The notes beneath the pieces are model-generated. The model was not told the DNA's origin. It ran no database searches and saw only the letters and a program-made list of their open reading frames with translations. From Spirochaetia bacterium (GTDB lineage: Bacteria > Spirochaetota > Spirochaetia > CAKZLE01): a stretch of 64,000 nt of DNA. This document shows, piece by piece, positions 33,129 to 40,951 of this stretch (position 1 is its first letter; the number at the start of each line of letters is the position of its first letter). The translations under genes and the position numbers were made by a program. The stretch covers positions 1-64,000 of the forward strand of contig JAIPFY010000002.1 of the NCBI GenBank assembly GCA_021736385.1. The letters are read 5' to 3'.

Positions 33129-36100
33129 GTGTATAAACCTGTCGACAACAAAGTGAATTTCCCGAACATGGAAGAAGATCTCATCGACTTCTGGTCGAAA
33201 CATGATATTTTTGAAAAGTCTATCCAATCCAGAGATGCAGAGAACGAATTCGTGTTCTTCGATGGACCTCCCTTCGCGACAGGGCTGCCCCATTTCGGTC
33301 ACTTCGTACCGGGTACGATCAAGGACGTGATCCCCAGGTATCAGACGATGAAGGGTAAACGGGTCAACCGTCGGTTCGGATGGGACTGCCATGGACTGCC
33401 GGTAGAGTATGAGATGGAGAAGACCCTGGGGATCTCAGGCAAGAGTCAGATCGAAGAGTACGGTGTGGCGAACTTCAACGAGAAGTGTCGATCGATCGTA
33501 CTGCGCTACACCTCTGAGTGGGAGCAGATCGTGACACGGATGGGCAGGTGGGTCGATTTCGAACACGACTACAAGACGATGGACCCGGACTACATGGAAT
33601 CGATCTGGTGGGTCTTCAAGGCCCTCTATGAGAAGGGACTGGTATACGAAGGGTACAATATCATGCCCTACAGTCCTGCGCTGGCCACCCCGCTGTCGAA
33701 CTTCGAGGTGAACCTCGGAGGATACCAGGATGTCACAGACCCTGCGGTCACCGTACGGTTCGCTGTCAAAGACCAGCCCGGTACCTATTTCCTGGCCTGG
33801 ACCACCACCCCCTGGACCCTTCCTTCGAACCTTGCGCTGGTGCTTGGACCTGACATTGAGTATGCGAAGATCCAGGACGGGGAAGAGTTCTATATCCTCG
33901 GGAAGGACAGTATCGGATCCTACTACAAACATGAAGAAGATTACACGATCATCGAGACCTATATGGGGCGTGATCTGGCCGGGATCGAATATGAACCCCT
34001 GTTCCCGTACTTTGCCCATCTGCAAGCTGAACACGCCTTCAGGACCTTCCTCGGTGACTATGTCACCGTAGAGGATGGCTGCGGGATCGTACATACGGCA
34101 CCGGGTTTCGGTGAAGATGACTATAATGTGCTCAAAGGTACCGGCATACCGGTGATCTGTCCTATCGATGCAGAGTGCCGCTTCACCGGAGAGGTCCCTG
34201 ACTTTGAAGGGCTGTTCGTCAAAGATGCCGATAAACCCATCATCGCCTGGCTCAAGGAGCAGGGGAAACTCGTCAAGCGAGAGAACTATAATCACAGCTA
34301 TCCCTTCTGCTACCGGACCAAGAAACCCCTGATCTATCGTGCCCTCTCCTGCTGGTTCGTTGATGTGACCAAGATCAAGGAACGGATGCTCAGTGCGAAC
34401 GACCAGATCAAATGGGTCCCCGATCATCTGCAGCACGGTCGATTCGGGAAATGGCTCGAAGGTGCACGCGACTGGGCGATCAGCAGGAACAGGTATTGGG
34501 GCAATCCCATCCCCATATGGAAATGTGACGGCTCGGACTATATGGAAGTGATAGGATCTGTCGAGGAGCTCGAGCACAAGTGCGGGCAGAAGGTCGAGGA
34601 CCTGCACAAACATTTCGTCGATGACCTCACCTGGCCGAGTCCGGACGGGAAGGGGACCATGCGACGGATCCCGGATGTGCTTGACTGCTGGTTCGAATCC
34701 GGAGCGATGCCCTATGCACAGAATCACTATCCCTTCGAGCATACTGAAGCCATAGACAAGCACTTTCCCGCAGACTTCATCTGTGAGGGTCTCGATCAGA
34801 CCCGGGGATGGTTCTATACCCTGACGATCATCGCAGCTGCACTGTTCGACAAGCCGGTATCCTGGAACATCGTCACGAACGGCCTGGTACTTGCTGAAGA
34901 CGGGAAGAAGATGTCCAAGTCTGACCGCAACTACTCAGACCCCTCGGAAGTGATCAACGCCTATGGTGCAGATGCTCTGAGATTCTTCCTCATGAACTCC
35001 GCGGTGGTCCGTGCAGAGGACCTGAAATTCTCCGATGAAGGAGTCAAGGATGTCCTGAAGAACCTCATCATCCCCATCTGGAATGCCTATACGTTCTTCG
35101 TCACCTATGCCAATATTGACGGGTATGTCGCAACATCGGCAGGTCTTGATTATGTACCTGAGAACCCCCTTGACCGATGGGTGCTCTCAGAAGCAGAAGC
35201 GCTCGTCCATGACATGGGTATGCACCTCGATGACTATGAGATCCAGAAGGCCTGCGGTCCGATCGTGAAGTTCATCGATCTGCTCAACAACTGGTATATC
35301 AGGAGATCTCGCAGGAGATTCTGGCGTTCTGAGAACGATGGTGATAAACTGCAGGCCTATGACACCCTCTATACGGTGTTGATGAAGATGGTCCATGCAG
35401 CTGCACCGATCACACCGTTCATCACCGAGGAGATCTTCCAGAACCTCAGGACCGATGATATGCAGGAGTCCATACACCTGCAGCTGTATCCGGAATATGA
35501 TGAGACCAAACGTGATTTCGAACTTGAGAAGAAGATGGACCTTACCAGAGTCACCGTGACGATGGGCCGGTCCCTGCGGGCTGCCCATTCACTCAAGACC
35601 AGACAGCCGCTCAAGGCGATCTATCTGGTGACCAGAGATGCCGCTTCCCGTGCGATCCTCACTGAGATGGAAGCTATCATCAAGGAAGAGCTCAACGTCA
35701 AGCAGGTGATCATACGGGACAACGAAGAGGACCTGGTCGTCTATAACGCCAAAGCCAACTTCAAAGTCCTGGGAAGAAAACTCGGCAAGCAGATGAAAGA
35801 GGTCGCTTCGATGATCGAAGGGTTCTCGATGGAGCAGATAGCTGCGATCCTCGACGGAGGTACGGTCGAACTGACCTACAGTGCGGGCACGATCGTGATC
35901 GATGAGCAGGCGCTGGCCGTCCAGAGGACAGAGAAAGAGAATATGAAGGTCCTCAACGAGGGGAGCCTCACGGTGGGACTCGACAGCGAGATGACCGAGG
36001 AGTTGCTGCTTGAGGGACTTGCACGAGATATCATCAGATCGATCCAGAACCATCGAAAGGAGATCGGTCTGGAGGTCACAGACAGGATAGTGCTTCAGGT

Positions 36101-36257
36101 GACCGGAGATGAGACGGTAGCGAAGGTGATGGATGTGTTCAGGGACTATGTCTGCTCTGAGACGCTTGCGACCTGTTCTGAGGATATTGAAGGTGCACAG
36201 GCGGCTGAAGTGGAACTCAGCGGTCATGATGTACTGCTGCAGATCAGCAAAGCCTGA
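33129..36257 (+). CDS. ileS: Isoleucyl-tRNA synthetase
   Basis: The 1042-residue class I synthetase charges tRNA-Ile and edits valine. PPFATGLPHFGH holds the HIGH motif (as HFGH), GWDCHGLPVE marks the core, and GKKMSKSDRNY is the KMSKS loop. The long CP1 editing domain and the extended C-terminal region with no zinc-finger cysteines place it with the eukaryote-like (long) IleS class. Translation starts at a GTG with AGGAGGGG upstream. Confidence 0.97.
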   Translation: MYKPVDNKVNFPNMEEDLIDFWSKHDIFEKSIQSRDAENEFVFFDGPPFATGLPHFGHFVPGTIKDVIPRYQTMKGKRVNRRFGWDCHGLPVEYEMEKTLGISGKSQIEEYGVANFNEKCRSIVLRYTSEWEQIVTRMGRWVDFEHDYKTMDPDYMESIWWVFKALYEKGLVYEGYNIMPYSPALATPLSNFEVNLGGYQDVTDPAVTVRFAVKDQPGTYFLAWTTTPWTLPSNLALVLGPDIEYAKIQDGEEFYILGKDSIGSYYKHEEDYTIIETYMGRDLAGIEYEPLFPYFAHLQAEHAFRTFLGDYVTVEDGCGIVHTAPGFGEDDYNVLKGTGIPVICPIDAECRFTGEVPDFEGLFVKDADKPIIAWLKEQGKLVKRENYNHSYPFCYRTKKPLIYRALSCWFVDVTKIKERMLSANDQIKWVPDHLQHGRFGKWLEGARDWAISRNRYWGNPIPIWKCDGSDYMEVIGSVEELEHKCGQKVEDLHKHFVDDLTWPSPDGKGTMRRIPDVLDCWFESGAMPYAQNHYPFEHTEAIDKHFPADFICEGLDQTRGWFYTLTIIAAALFDKPVSWNIVTNGLVLAEDGKKMSKSDRNYSDPSEVINAYGADALRFFLMNSAVVRAEDLKFSDEGVKDVLKNLIIPIWNAYTFFVTYANIDGYVATSAGLDYVPENPLDRWVLSEAEALVHDMGMHLDDYEIQKACGPIVKFIDLLNNWYIRRSRRRFWRSENDGDKLQAYDTLYTVLMKMVHAAAPITPFITEEIFQNLRTDDMQESIHLQLYPEYDETKRDFELEKKMDLTRVTVTMGRSLRAAHSLKTRQPLKAIYLVTRDAASRAILTEMEAIIKEELNVKQVIIRDNEEDLVVYNAKANFKVLGRKLGKQMKEVASMIEGFSMEQIAAILDGGTVELTYSAGTIVIDEQALAVQRTEKENMKVLNEGSLTVGLDSEMTEELLLEGLARDIIRSIQNHRKEIGLEVTDRIVLQVTGDETVAKVMDVFRDYVCSETLATCSEDIEGAQAAEVELSGHDVLLQISKA

Positions 36258-36283
36258 CCGGGGGTGCTTGAGGAGGGACAGGT

Positions 36284-37159
36284 ATGAGGATACGGGAACT
36301 GGTGATCATCTGTGCAGGAGCACTCGTGCTGCTCAGCGGGTGTACGCATACCACACCGTTCACCGATGATCACTACTTCAGGGCTCTGGGCCGGAAGAAC
36401 GAGATGGTCGTCACCGTGAACATGGATCAGTCTGCCGAACTGCTGGAAGGACTCTCTTCAGAGCAGCAGAAGCTCTCGGCCATCGATGGCATCCTCGATC
36501 GTACCGACAGGATCTCCCTGTCGATCGACAACTCCTCAGGGACTGCAGCAGCACCTGCCTTCTACGGAGGTCTTGAAGGGAACTTCGGCTATTTCACCGC
36601 CAACACGGCGTTGAAGTTCAGCAGGGAGTGGAAGCGGGAGACCGATTCCTCGGTGGTCTACTTCCACAGTGATCAGAATGCACTTGATGTCATGATCCCT
36701 CGCAGCGGTATCGTACTCTTCTCTCAGGGTGATATGGCTGAAGTATACCGCAGGACCTATGCAGAACGGGAGCTGTTCATCCCCTATGAGGTGTCACGGA
36801 AGATGGGCGACGGGATCGCGGCGATGTACATGGAAAGTCCTGATGACATCATGTATCTGACCGATCAGATCCCCAGGACCATGCTGCTGAGTATCGACAG
36901 TGTCTGGCTGGTACTGACAGGGACCAGAGACGATTACCGGCTGACCGGTCTGATCTCTGCGAACAACGACAAGGCCTCCAGGGTACTCGGGACGCTGTTG
37001 AGGATGAACTACCTCGTTCGGGTACGTGCGTTGGACGTTCCTCTGAAGGACTGGCAGGATGATATCACCATCGATGGGAACCTGATCATGCTCGAAGAGA
37101 TGTATATGGAAAACAAGACAGTGCAGGATACGTTCGCGAAGATGCTGGAACAGTTATAG
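36284..37159 (+). CDS. Predicted lipoprotein of unknown function
   Basis: The 291-residue product has a short basic start and hydrophobic signal ending in the lipobox LLSGC (Cys at residue 20), so it should be lipid-anchored in the periplasm or at the surface. The mature part is mixed alpha/beta with no motif that I recognise. A strong GAGGAGGGACAG ribosome site precedes the ATG, and it lies 26 bases after ileS, probably on the same transcript. Confidence 0.75.
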   Translation: MRIRELVIICAGALVLLSGCTHTTPFTDDHYFRALGRKNEMVVTVNMDQSAELLEGLSSEQQKLSAIDGILDRTDRISLSIDNSSGTAAAPAFYGGLEGNFGYFTANTALKFSREWKRETDSSVVYFHSDQNALDVMIPRSGIVLFSQGDMAEVYRRTYAERELFIPYEVSRKMGDGIAAMYMESPDDIMYLTDQIPRTMLLSIDSVWLVLTGTRDDYRLTGLISANNDKASRVLGTLLRMNYLVRVRALDVPLKDWQDDITIDGNLIMLEEMYMENKTVQDTFAKMLEQL

Positions 37160-37181
37160 CACTGGAAGACGGGAGAAAGAG

Positions 37182-37472
37182 ATGCCTACCTATGATTATA
37201 GATGTGAGACCTGTGGATATGAGTTCGAGCACTTTCAGATGATGTCAGAAGAACCGCTGAGCGACTGCCCGAAATGCGGCAGTCCGGTCAGACGGCTCAT
37301 CGGCGGAGGGATCGGTGTGATCTTCAAAGGAAGCGGGTTCTATGTGAATGACAGCAAAAGTGCGAACAGCGCAGCAGCCCCCGCGCCGGCGGCCCCCGTC
37401 GGGGAGAAGACCGGCACTGACTCGAAACCTGCAGCTCCCAGCAAGAGTGCAGGGGAAAAGACCACCGCCTAG
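37182..37472 (+). CDS. FmdB-family zinc-ribbon protein
   Basis: The 96-residue protein begins MPTYDYRCETCGYEFEHFQ and has two CxxC pairs (CETC and CPKC) forming a small zinc ribbon, as in FmdB/CxxC-CxxC-SSSS putative regulatory proteins. The rest is an Ala/Pro/Lys-rich low-complexity tail. The function of the family is not well established. Its last 4 bases overlap the end of the convergent thiI gene. Confidence 0.85.
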   Translation: MPTYDYRCETCGYEFEHFQMMSEEPLSDCPKCGSPVRRLIGGGIGVIFKGSGFYVNDSKSANSAAAPAPAAPVGEKTGTDSKPAAPSKSAGEKTTA

Positions 37473-38650
37473 AATCTCAGATCGATCACCTCACACCCTT
37501 TGGCAGCCTCTTCGAGCAGTCCCTCTATCTTGAGGCTCTCGTAGGAGTCTGTCATGGCCTGCTTGTCAGGTCGTACCTTCGGGTGTTTCGGGGAGAATAC
37601 GGTACAGCAATCTTCGAACGGCAGGATCGAGGTCTCGAAGGTCCCGATCTCACGTGCGGTGGTGATGATATCCTCTTTGTCGAGACCGATGAGCGGTCTG
37701 AGTACCGGTATGGCTGAGGCACTGTCGGTGAAGGTGATGCTCTCAAGGGTCTGACTTGCTACCTGACTGAGGGATTCCCCGGTCACCAGGGTCTTCGCAT
37801 GAACCGTATCAGCGACCATATTGGCGATCTTGACCATGCAGTACCGCATCAGGAGGGTATGCTCGGAATTATCGGAGTTCGCGTTGATATGCAGCTGCGC
37901 TTTGGTGAACGGCACCACATAGAGCGTGAGCCCCGAGAGATACGGTGCTATGATGCGGGCAAGGTCCTTGACCTTCTGGAGAGCTTCGTCAGAGGTGTAG
38001 GGGTAGGTGTGGAAATAGATGGCATCCTGTCGCAGACCGCGGGTCGCCATGCGGTATCCTGCGACCGGCGAATCGATACCGCCTGAGAGCAGCAGCAGAC
38101 CTTTGCCAGCGATACCCACCGGAAGTCCTCCCGGTCCCTTGATCATGTTCGATGAGGAGTAGATGTATGCCTTGTCACGGATCTCGATGTAGATGGAGAT
38201 CTCAGGGGTATGCACATCGACACGGCACTGGGGAAAGGTGTCAAGGATGATACCGCCGGTCTCACAGGAGATCTCATACGAGGAGAGCGGGAACGATTTG
38301 TCAGAACGTCGGGCATTGACCTTGAAACTCTGCGGGTTCTTGGAGAAGTACGGTCCGGTCAACGCGATGACCGCCTCCTTGATCGCCTCGATATCCTTCT
38401 CAGTCTTGAGTGTCTTCGAGAACGCCACCAGTCCGGAGGTGGTGCTCAGTGCGGCCTCGGTCCTGGCTTCAGAGCCTTCGATATCATCCACCTCAAGGAA
38501 GAACCTGCCTTTCTGGATCCGGAATGCCGGATGCAGCCCCTTGAGTTTGTATGTTATGTTCGTTCTGAGCTTCTTCTCGAAAAAGGATCTGTTCTCCCCT
38601 TTCAGGCAGATCTCGCCTAATCGTATCAGATACAGTTGTCTTGCTGCCAT
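37469..38650 (-). CDS. thiI: tRNA 4-thiouridine synthase ThiI
   Basis: The 393-residue enzyme adenylates U8 of tRNA and inserts sulfur. It has an N-terminal ferredoxin-like/THUMP region (residues about 1-165) and a PP-loop ATPase domain with LLLLSGGIDSPVAGYRM (about 180-196). The C-terminal rhodanese domain of E. coli ThiI is absent, so sulfur must reach it another way. The cysteine desulfurase gene ends 4 bases upstream, a natural sulfur donor. Confidence 0.93.
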   Translation of the reverse strand: MAARQLYLIRLGEICLKGENRSFFEKKLRTNITYKLKGLHPAFRIQKGRFFLEVDDIEGSEARTEAALSTTSGLVAFSKTLKTEKDIEAIKEAVIALTGPYFSKNPQSFKVNARRSDKSFPLSSYEISCETGGIILDTFPQCRVDVHTPEISIYIEIRDKAYIYSSSNMIKGPGGLPVGIAGKGLLLLSGGIDSPVAGYRMATRGLRQDAIYFHTYPYTSDEALQKVKDLARIIAPYLSGLTLYVVPFTKAQLHINANSDNSEHTLLMRYCMVKIANMVADTVHAKTLVTGESLSQVASQTLESITFTDSASAIPVLRPLIGLDKEDIITTAREIGTFETSILPFEDCCTVFSPKHPKVRPDKQAMTDSYESLKIEGLLEEAAKGCEVIDLRF

Positions 38651-38654
38651 ATGG

Positions 38655-39809
38655 TCACCCCATCTCCTTCAATAGTCTATCAGACTCTTCTATCACAGAA
38701 CGTGAGAGCATAGCAATATCATCAGCGGTCACCGAAGGACCGAAGGAGATGCGCAGTGCCCCGTCACACAACCTCTGATCGAATCCGCTCTGCAGGAATA
38801 TCCTCTGGGCTTTCTTCCGGTTCTTCGATGAGCAGGCAGACCCGGTCGATATGCTCACTCCCCGGTCATCGAGTACCCGCATGAACACTTCCGAGGGAAT
38901 GCGGGGGATACTCAACCCCAGGATATAGGGAGAAGCGTGCTCCTGTGGTGGTGTCAGCACCTTGATCGCAGGGCGTGAGGCCAGCTCCATGATCAGATGG
39001 TCCTTCATGCTCTGCGCATGGGCCAGATCAGCTTCCAGATTCGAGTGACAGCGCAGGCTGCACTGGTAGAAGGCGGCGATAGCCGGCAGGTTCTCCGTAC
39101 CGGGTCTCATGCCCGATTCCTGACCACCTCCCGGTGAGGGTGTCAGGAATGGCTTACGGCTGTAGAGCAGGCCGGTACCCCTGGGACCCTGCAGCTTGTG
39201 TGCACTGACTGAGATCGAATCTGCATGGGGCAGATAGTGTGATCGATCTATCTTGCCGAAAGCCTGTACCGCATCTGCATGCAGATGGATCCTGCATCGA
39301 TGTCGCTGTTCATAGGCTCTGATGACTGCGCTGATCTGCTCAAGAGGCTGTATGGTCCCCAGTACGTTGTTCACTGACATGATCAGTACCAGTGCAGTAT
39401 CCGGTCTCAGTGCAGAGGCGACACTCTCAGGAGTGATACGGCCACCGGGGGCCGGAAGGATGGTCACGCTGTGTCCCAGCTGTTTGAATCGCTGTATATA
39501 TGCAAAGATGGATGGATGTTCTATGCCAGAGATGACCAGATGGATCGGTCTCTTCTTCATGAGAAAGGAGTTGCAGATCAGTGCGTTCGCTTCGGTCCCC
39601 CCGGAGGTGAAGAACAGCTGCTGTGCAGGCACTCCCATCAAGGAGGCGAATCGGCTCCTGATCCCGGAGAGGGCAGCCCCTGCGGCTCTTCCCGGGCTGT
39701 GGACCGAAGAGGGGTTGGCTATATGCTGCAGAGCCGTCTCCGTATAGACCTGCAGGGCCTCAGTCGAGATCGGTGATGAAGCGGCCCAGTCGAAATAGTA
39801 TCTTTCCAT
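38655..39809 (-). CDS. Cysteine desulfurase (NifS/IscS-like)
   Basis: The 384-residue PLP enzyme takes sulfur from cysteine. The PLP-binding Lys is in SVSAHKLQGPRGTG, and the catalytic Cys is in the loop STGSACSSKNRKK; the start YYFDWAASSP is typical. No iscU or iscR is nearby, and thiI follows directly, so tRNA thiolation is its most likely job. The ATG has no Shine-Dalgarno site; a -10-like box ends 6 bases upstream, pointing to a leaderless message. Confidence 0.92.
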   Translation of the reverse strand: MERYYFDWAASSPISTEALQVYTETALQHIANPSSVHSPGRAAGAALSGIRSRFASLMGVPAQQLFFTSGGTEANALICNSFLMKKRPIHLVISGIEHPSIFAYIQRFKQLGHSVTILPAPGGRITPESVASALRPDTALVLIMSVNNVLGTIQPLEQISAVIRAYEQRHRCRIHLHADAVQAFGKIDRSHYLPHADSISVSAHKLQGPRGTGLLYSRKPFLTPSPGGGQESGMRPGTENLPAIAAFYQCSLRCHSNLEADLAHAQSMKDHLIMELASRPAIKVLTPPQEHASPYILGLSIPRIPSEVFMRVLDDRGVSISTGSACSSKNRKKAQRIFLQSGFDQRLCDGALRISFGPSVTADDIAMLSRSVIEESDRLLKEMG

Positions 39810-39815
39810 ACAACC

Positions 39816-39844
39816 ATAATCGCTGAAAAGGGATGTTTATGCAA
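39816..39844 (-). promoter_or_regulatory. Promoter of the cysteine desulfurase gene, leaderless arrangement
   Basis: On the minus strand TTGCAT (39844-39839), a 17-base spacer and GATTAT (39821-39816) end 6 bases before the ATG at 39809. It is divergent from the aroB promoter, which has the same layout. Confidence 0.5.
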
Positions 39845-39873
39845 CACATGAGCCGGGTAAAAGGCTCTTCGAG

Positions 39874-39902
39874 TTGCACAATACGTCTCTATGGGGTATA
39901 AC
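39874..39902 (+). promoter_or_regulatory. Promoter of aroB, leaderless arrangement
   Basis: TTGCAC (39874-39879), a 17-base spacer and TATAAC (39897-39902) precede the ATG at 39911 by 8 bases. The sequence between contains no purine-rich ribosome site. Transcription should begin at or one to two bases before the start codon. Confidence 0.7.
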
Positions 39903-39910
39903 CTTGAAGT

Positions 39911-40951
39911 ATGAATATCGTATGTACCATCGGTCAGCAGCAGACGACTGTCATGACCACAGCATTGGAGCACGTCATCCTCGTAGATGCCCAGCGACTC
40001 TATGTCACTGATGAGCATGTCGCACCACTTCTGTCTCGAAAGCCCGAAGGACTGCTGGTCCTGCCAAGCGGGGAGGAGCACAAGAGGTGGGAGAGTATCG
40101 AACGGATCATCGCGCGTGCACTGGAGCTCGGGCTGGGCAGAGATGCCTGCTTCGTGGGGATCGGCGGCGGTGTCATCTGTGATATGACAGCCTTCGCAGC
40201 TTCGATCTATATGAGGGGGGTCTCCGTCGATCTGGTCCCGACTTCCCTGCTGGCGATGGTCGATGCCTCCCTCGGCGGCAAGACCGGTGCAGATTTCAAC
40301 CAGGTGAAGAACATCATCGGGACCTTCTACCCGGCAGACCATGTCTATATCTGCACTGAGACCCTTCAGAGCCTTCCAGATCACGAATACCGCAATGGTC
40401 TTGCAGAACTGATCAAACATGGGTTCCTTACCGGTGAGGCTATGGTCGAGCGGCTTGAGACCTCCCGAGAAGCACTGCTGCGCAGGGATGATCCCCGACT
40501 GCTCGAACAGCTGATCCTCGAATCACTTCAGGTCAAGAGATCGTTCATCGAACGCGATCCCAGAGAACAGCTGGGTCTTCGTGCACAGCTGAACCTCGGT
40601 CATACCTTCGCCCATGCGCTGGAGACCCTCTCAGGGTTCTCAGGCTGGTCTCACGGAGAGGCTGTTGCCTGGGGGATGGCTCGTGCGGCAGAAGCGGGAG
40701 TGCTCATCGGCAGGACACCACCTGCATATGCCCGTCGGGTGGAGCAGCTGCTGCGTGATTACGGATTCCGGGTCGACTACCGCATAGCGGAGGATGACCT
40801 GCAGGAGTTCCTGCACATCATCTCGCATGATAAGAAGAAACGAAGTGGATCGGTGATGTTCGTGCTGCAGAGCGGGCCGGGGGAGACGGTCCTGACGACA
40901 CTCGATGAGAGCATCGTCAGAACGGTCGTCAGTAGTTCTCGAACAGTGTAG
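39911..40951 (+). CDS. aroB: 3-dehydroquinate synthase
   Basis: The 346-residue NAD- and metal-dependent enzyme makes 3-dehydroquinate from DAHP, the second step of the shikimate pathway. GIGGGVICDMTAFAASIYMRG is the NAD site, DASLGGKTG and the GHTFAHALE metal-binding block are present. The next two steps are encoded by the aroDE fusion at 15.4 kb. Its last 23 bases overlap the end of the convergent DEAH helicase gene. Confidence 0.96.
   Translation: MNIVCTIGQQQTTVMTTALEHVILVDAQRLYVTDEHVAPLLSRKPEGLLVLPSGEEHKRWESIERIIARALELGLGRDACFVGIGGGVICDMTAFAASIYMRGVSVDLVPTSLLAMVDASLGGKTGADFNQVKNIIGTFYPADHVYICTETLQSLPDHEYRNGLAELIKHGFLTGEAMVERLETSREALLRRDDPRLLEQLILESLQVKRSFIERDPREQLGLRAQLNLGHTFAHALETLSGFSGWSHGEAVAWGMARAAEAGVLIGRTPPAYARRVEQLLRDYGFRVDYRIAEDDLQEFLHIISHDKKKRSGSVMFVLQSGPGETVLTTLDESIVRTVVSSSRTV

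Noticed and set aside
33435..34763. 442-codon frame antisense to ileS
   Set aside because: Lies entirely within a clear IleS coding region; its length reflects codon bias in the real frame, and the translation has no recognisable motif.
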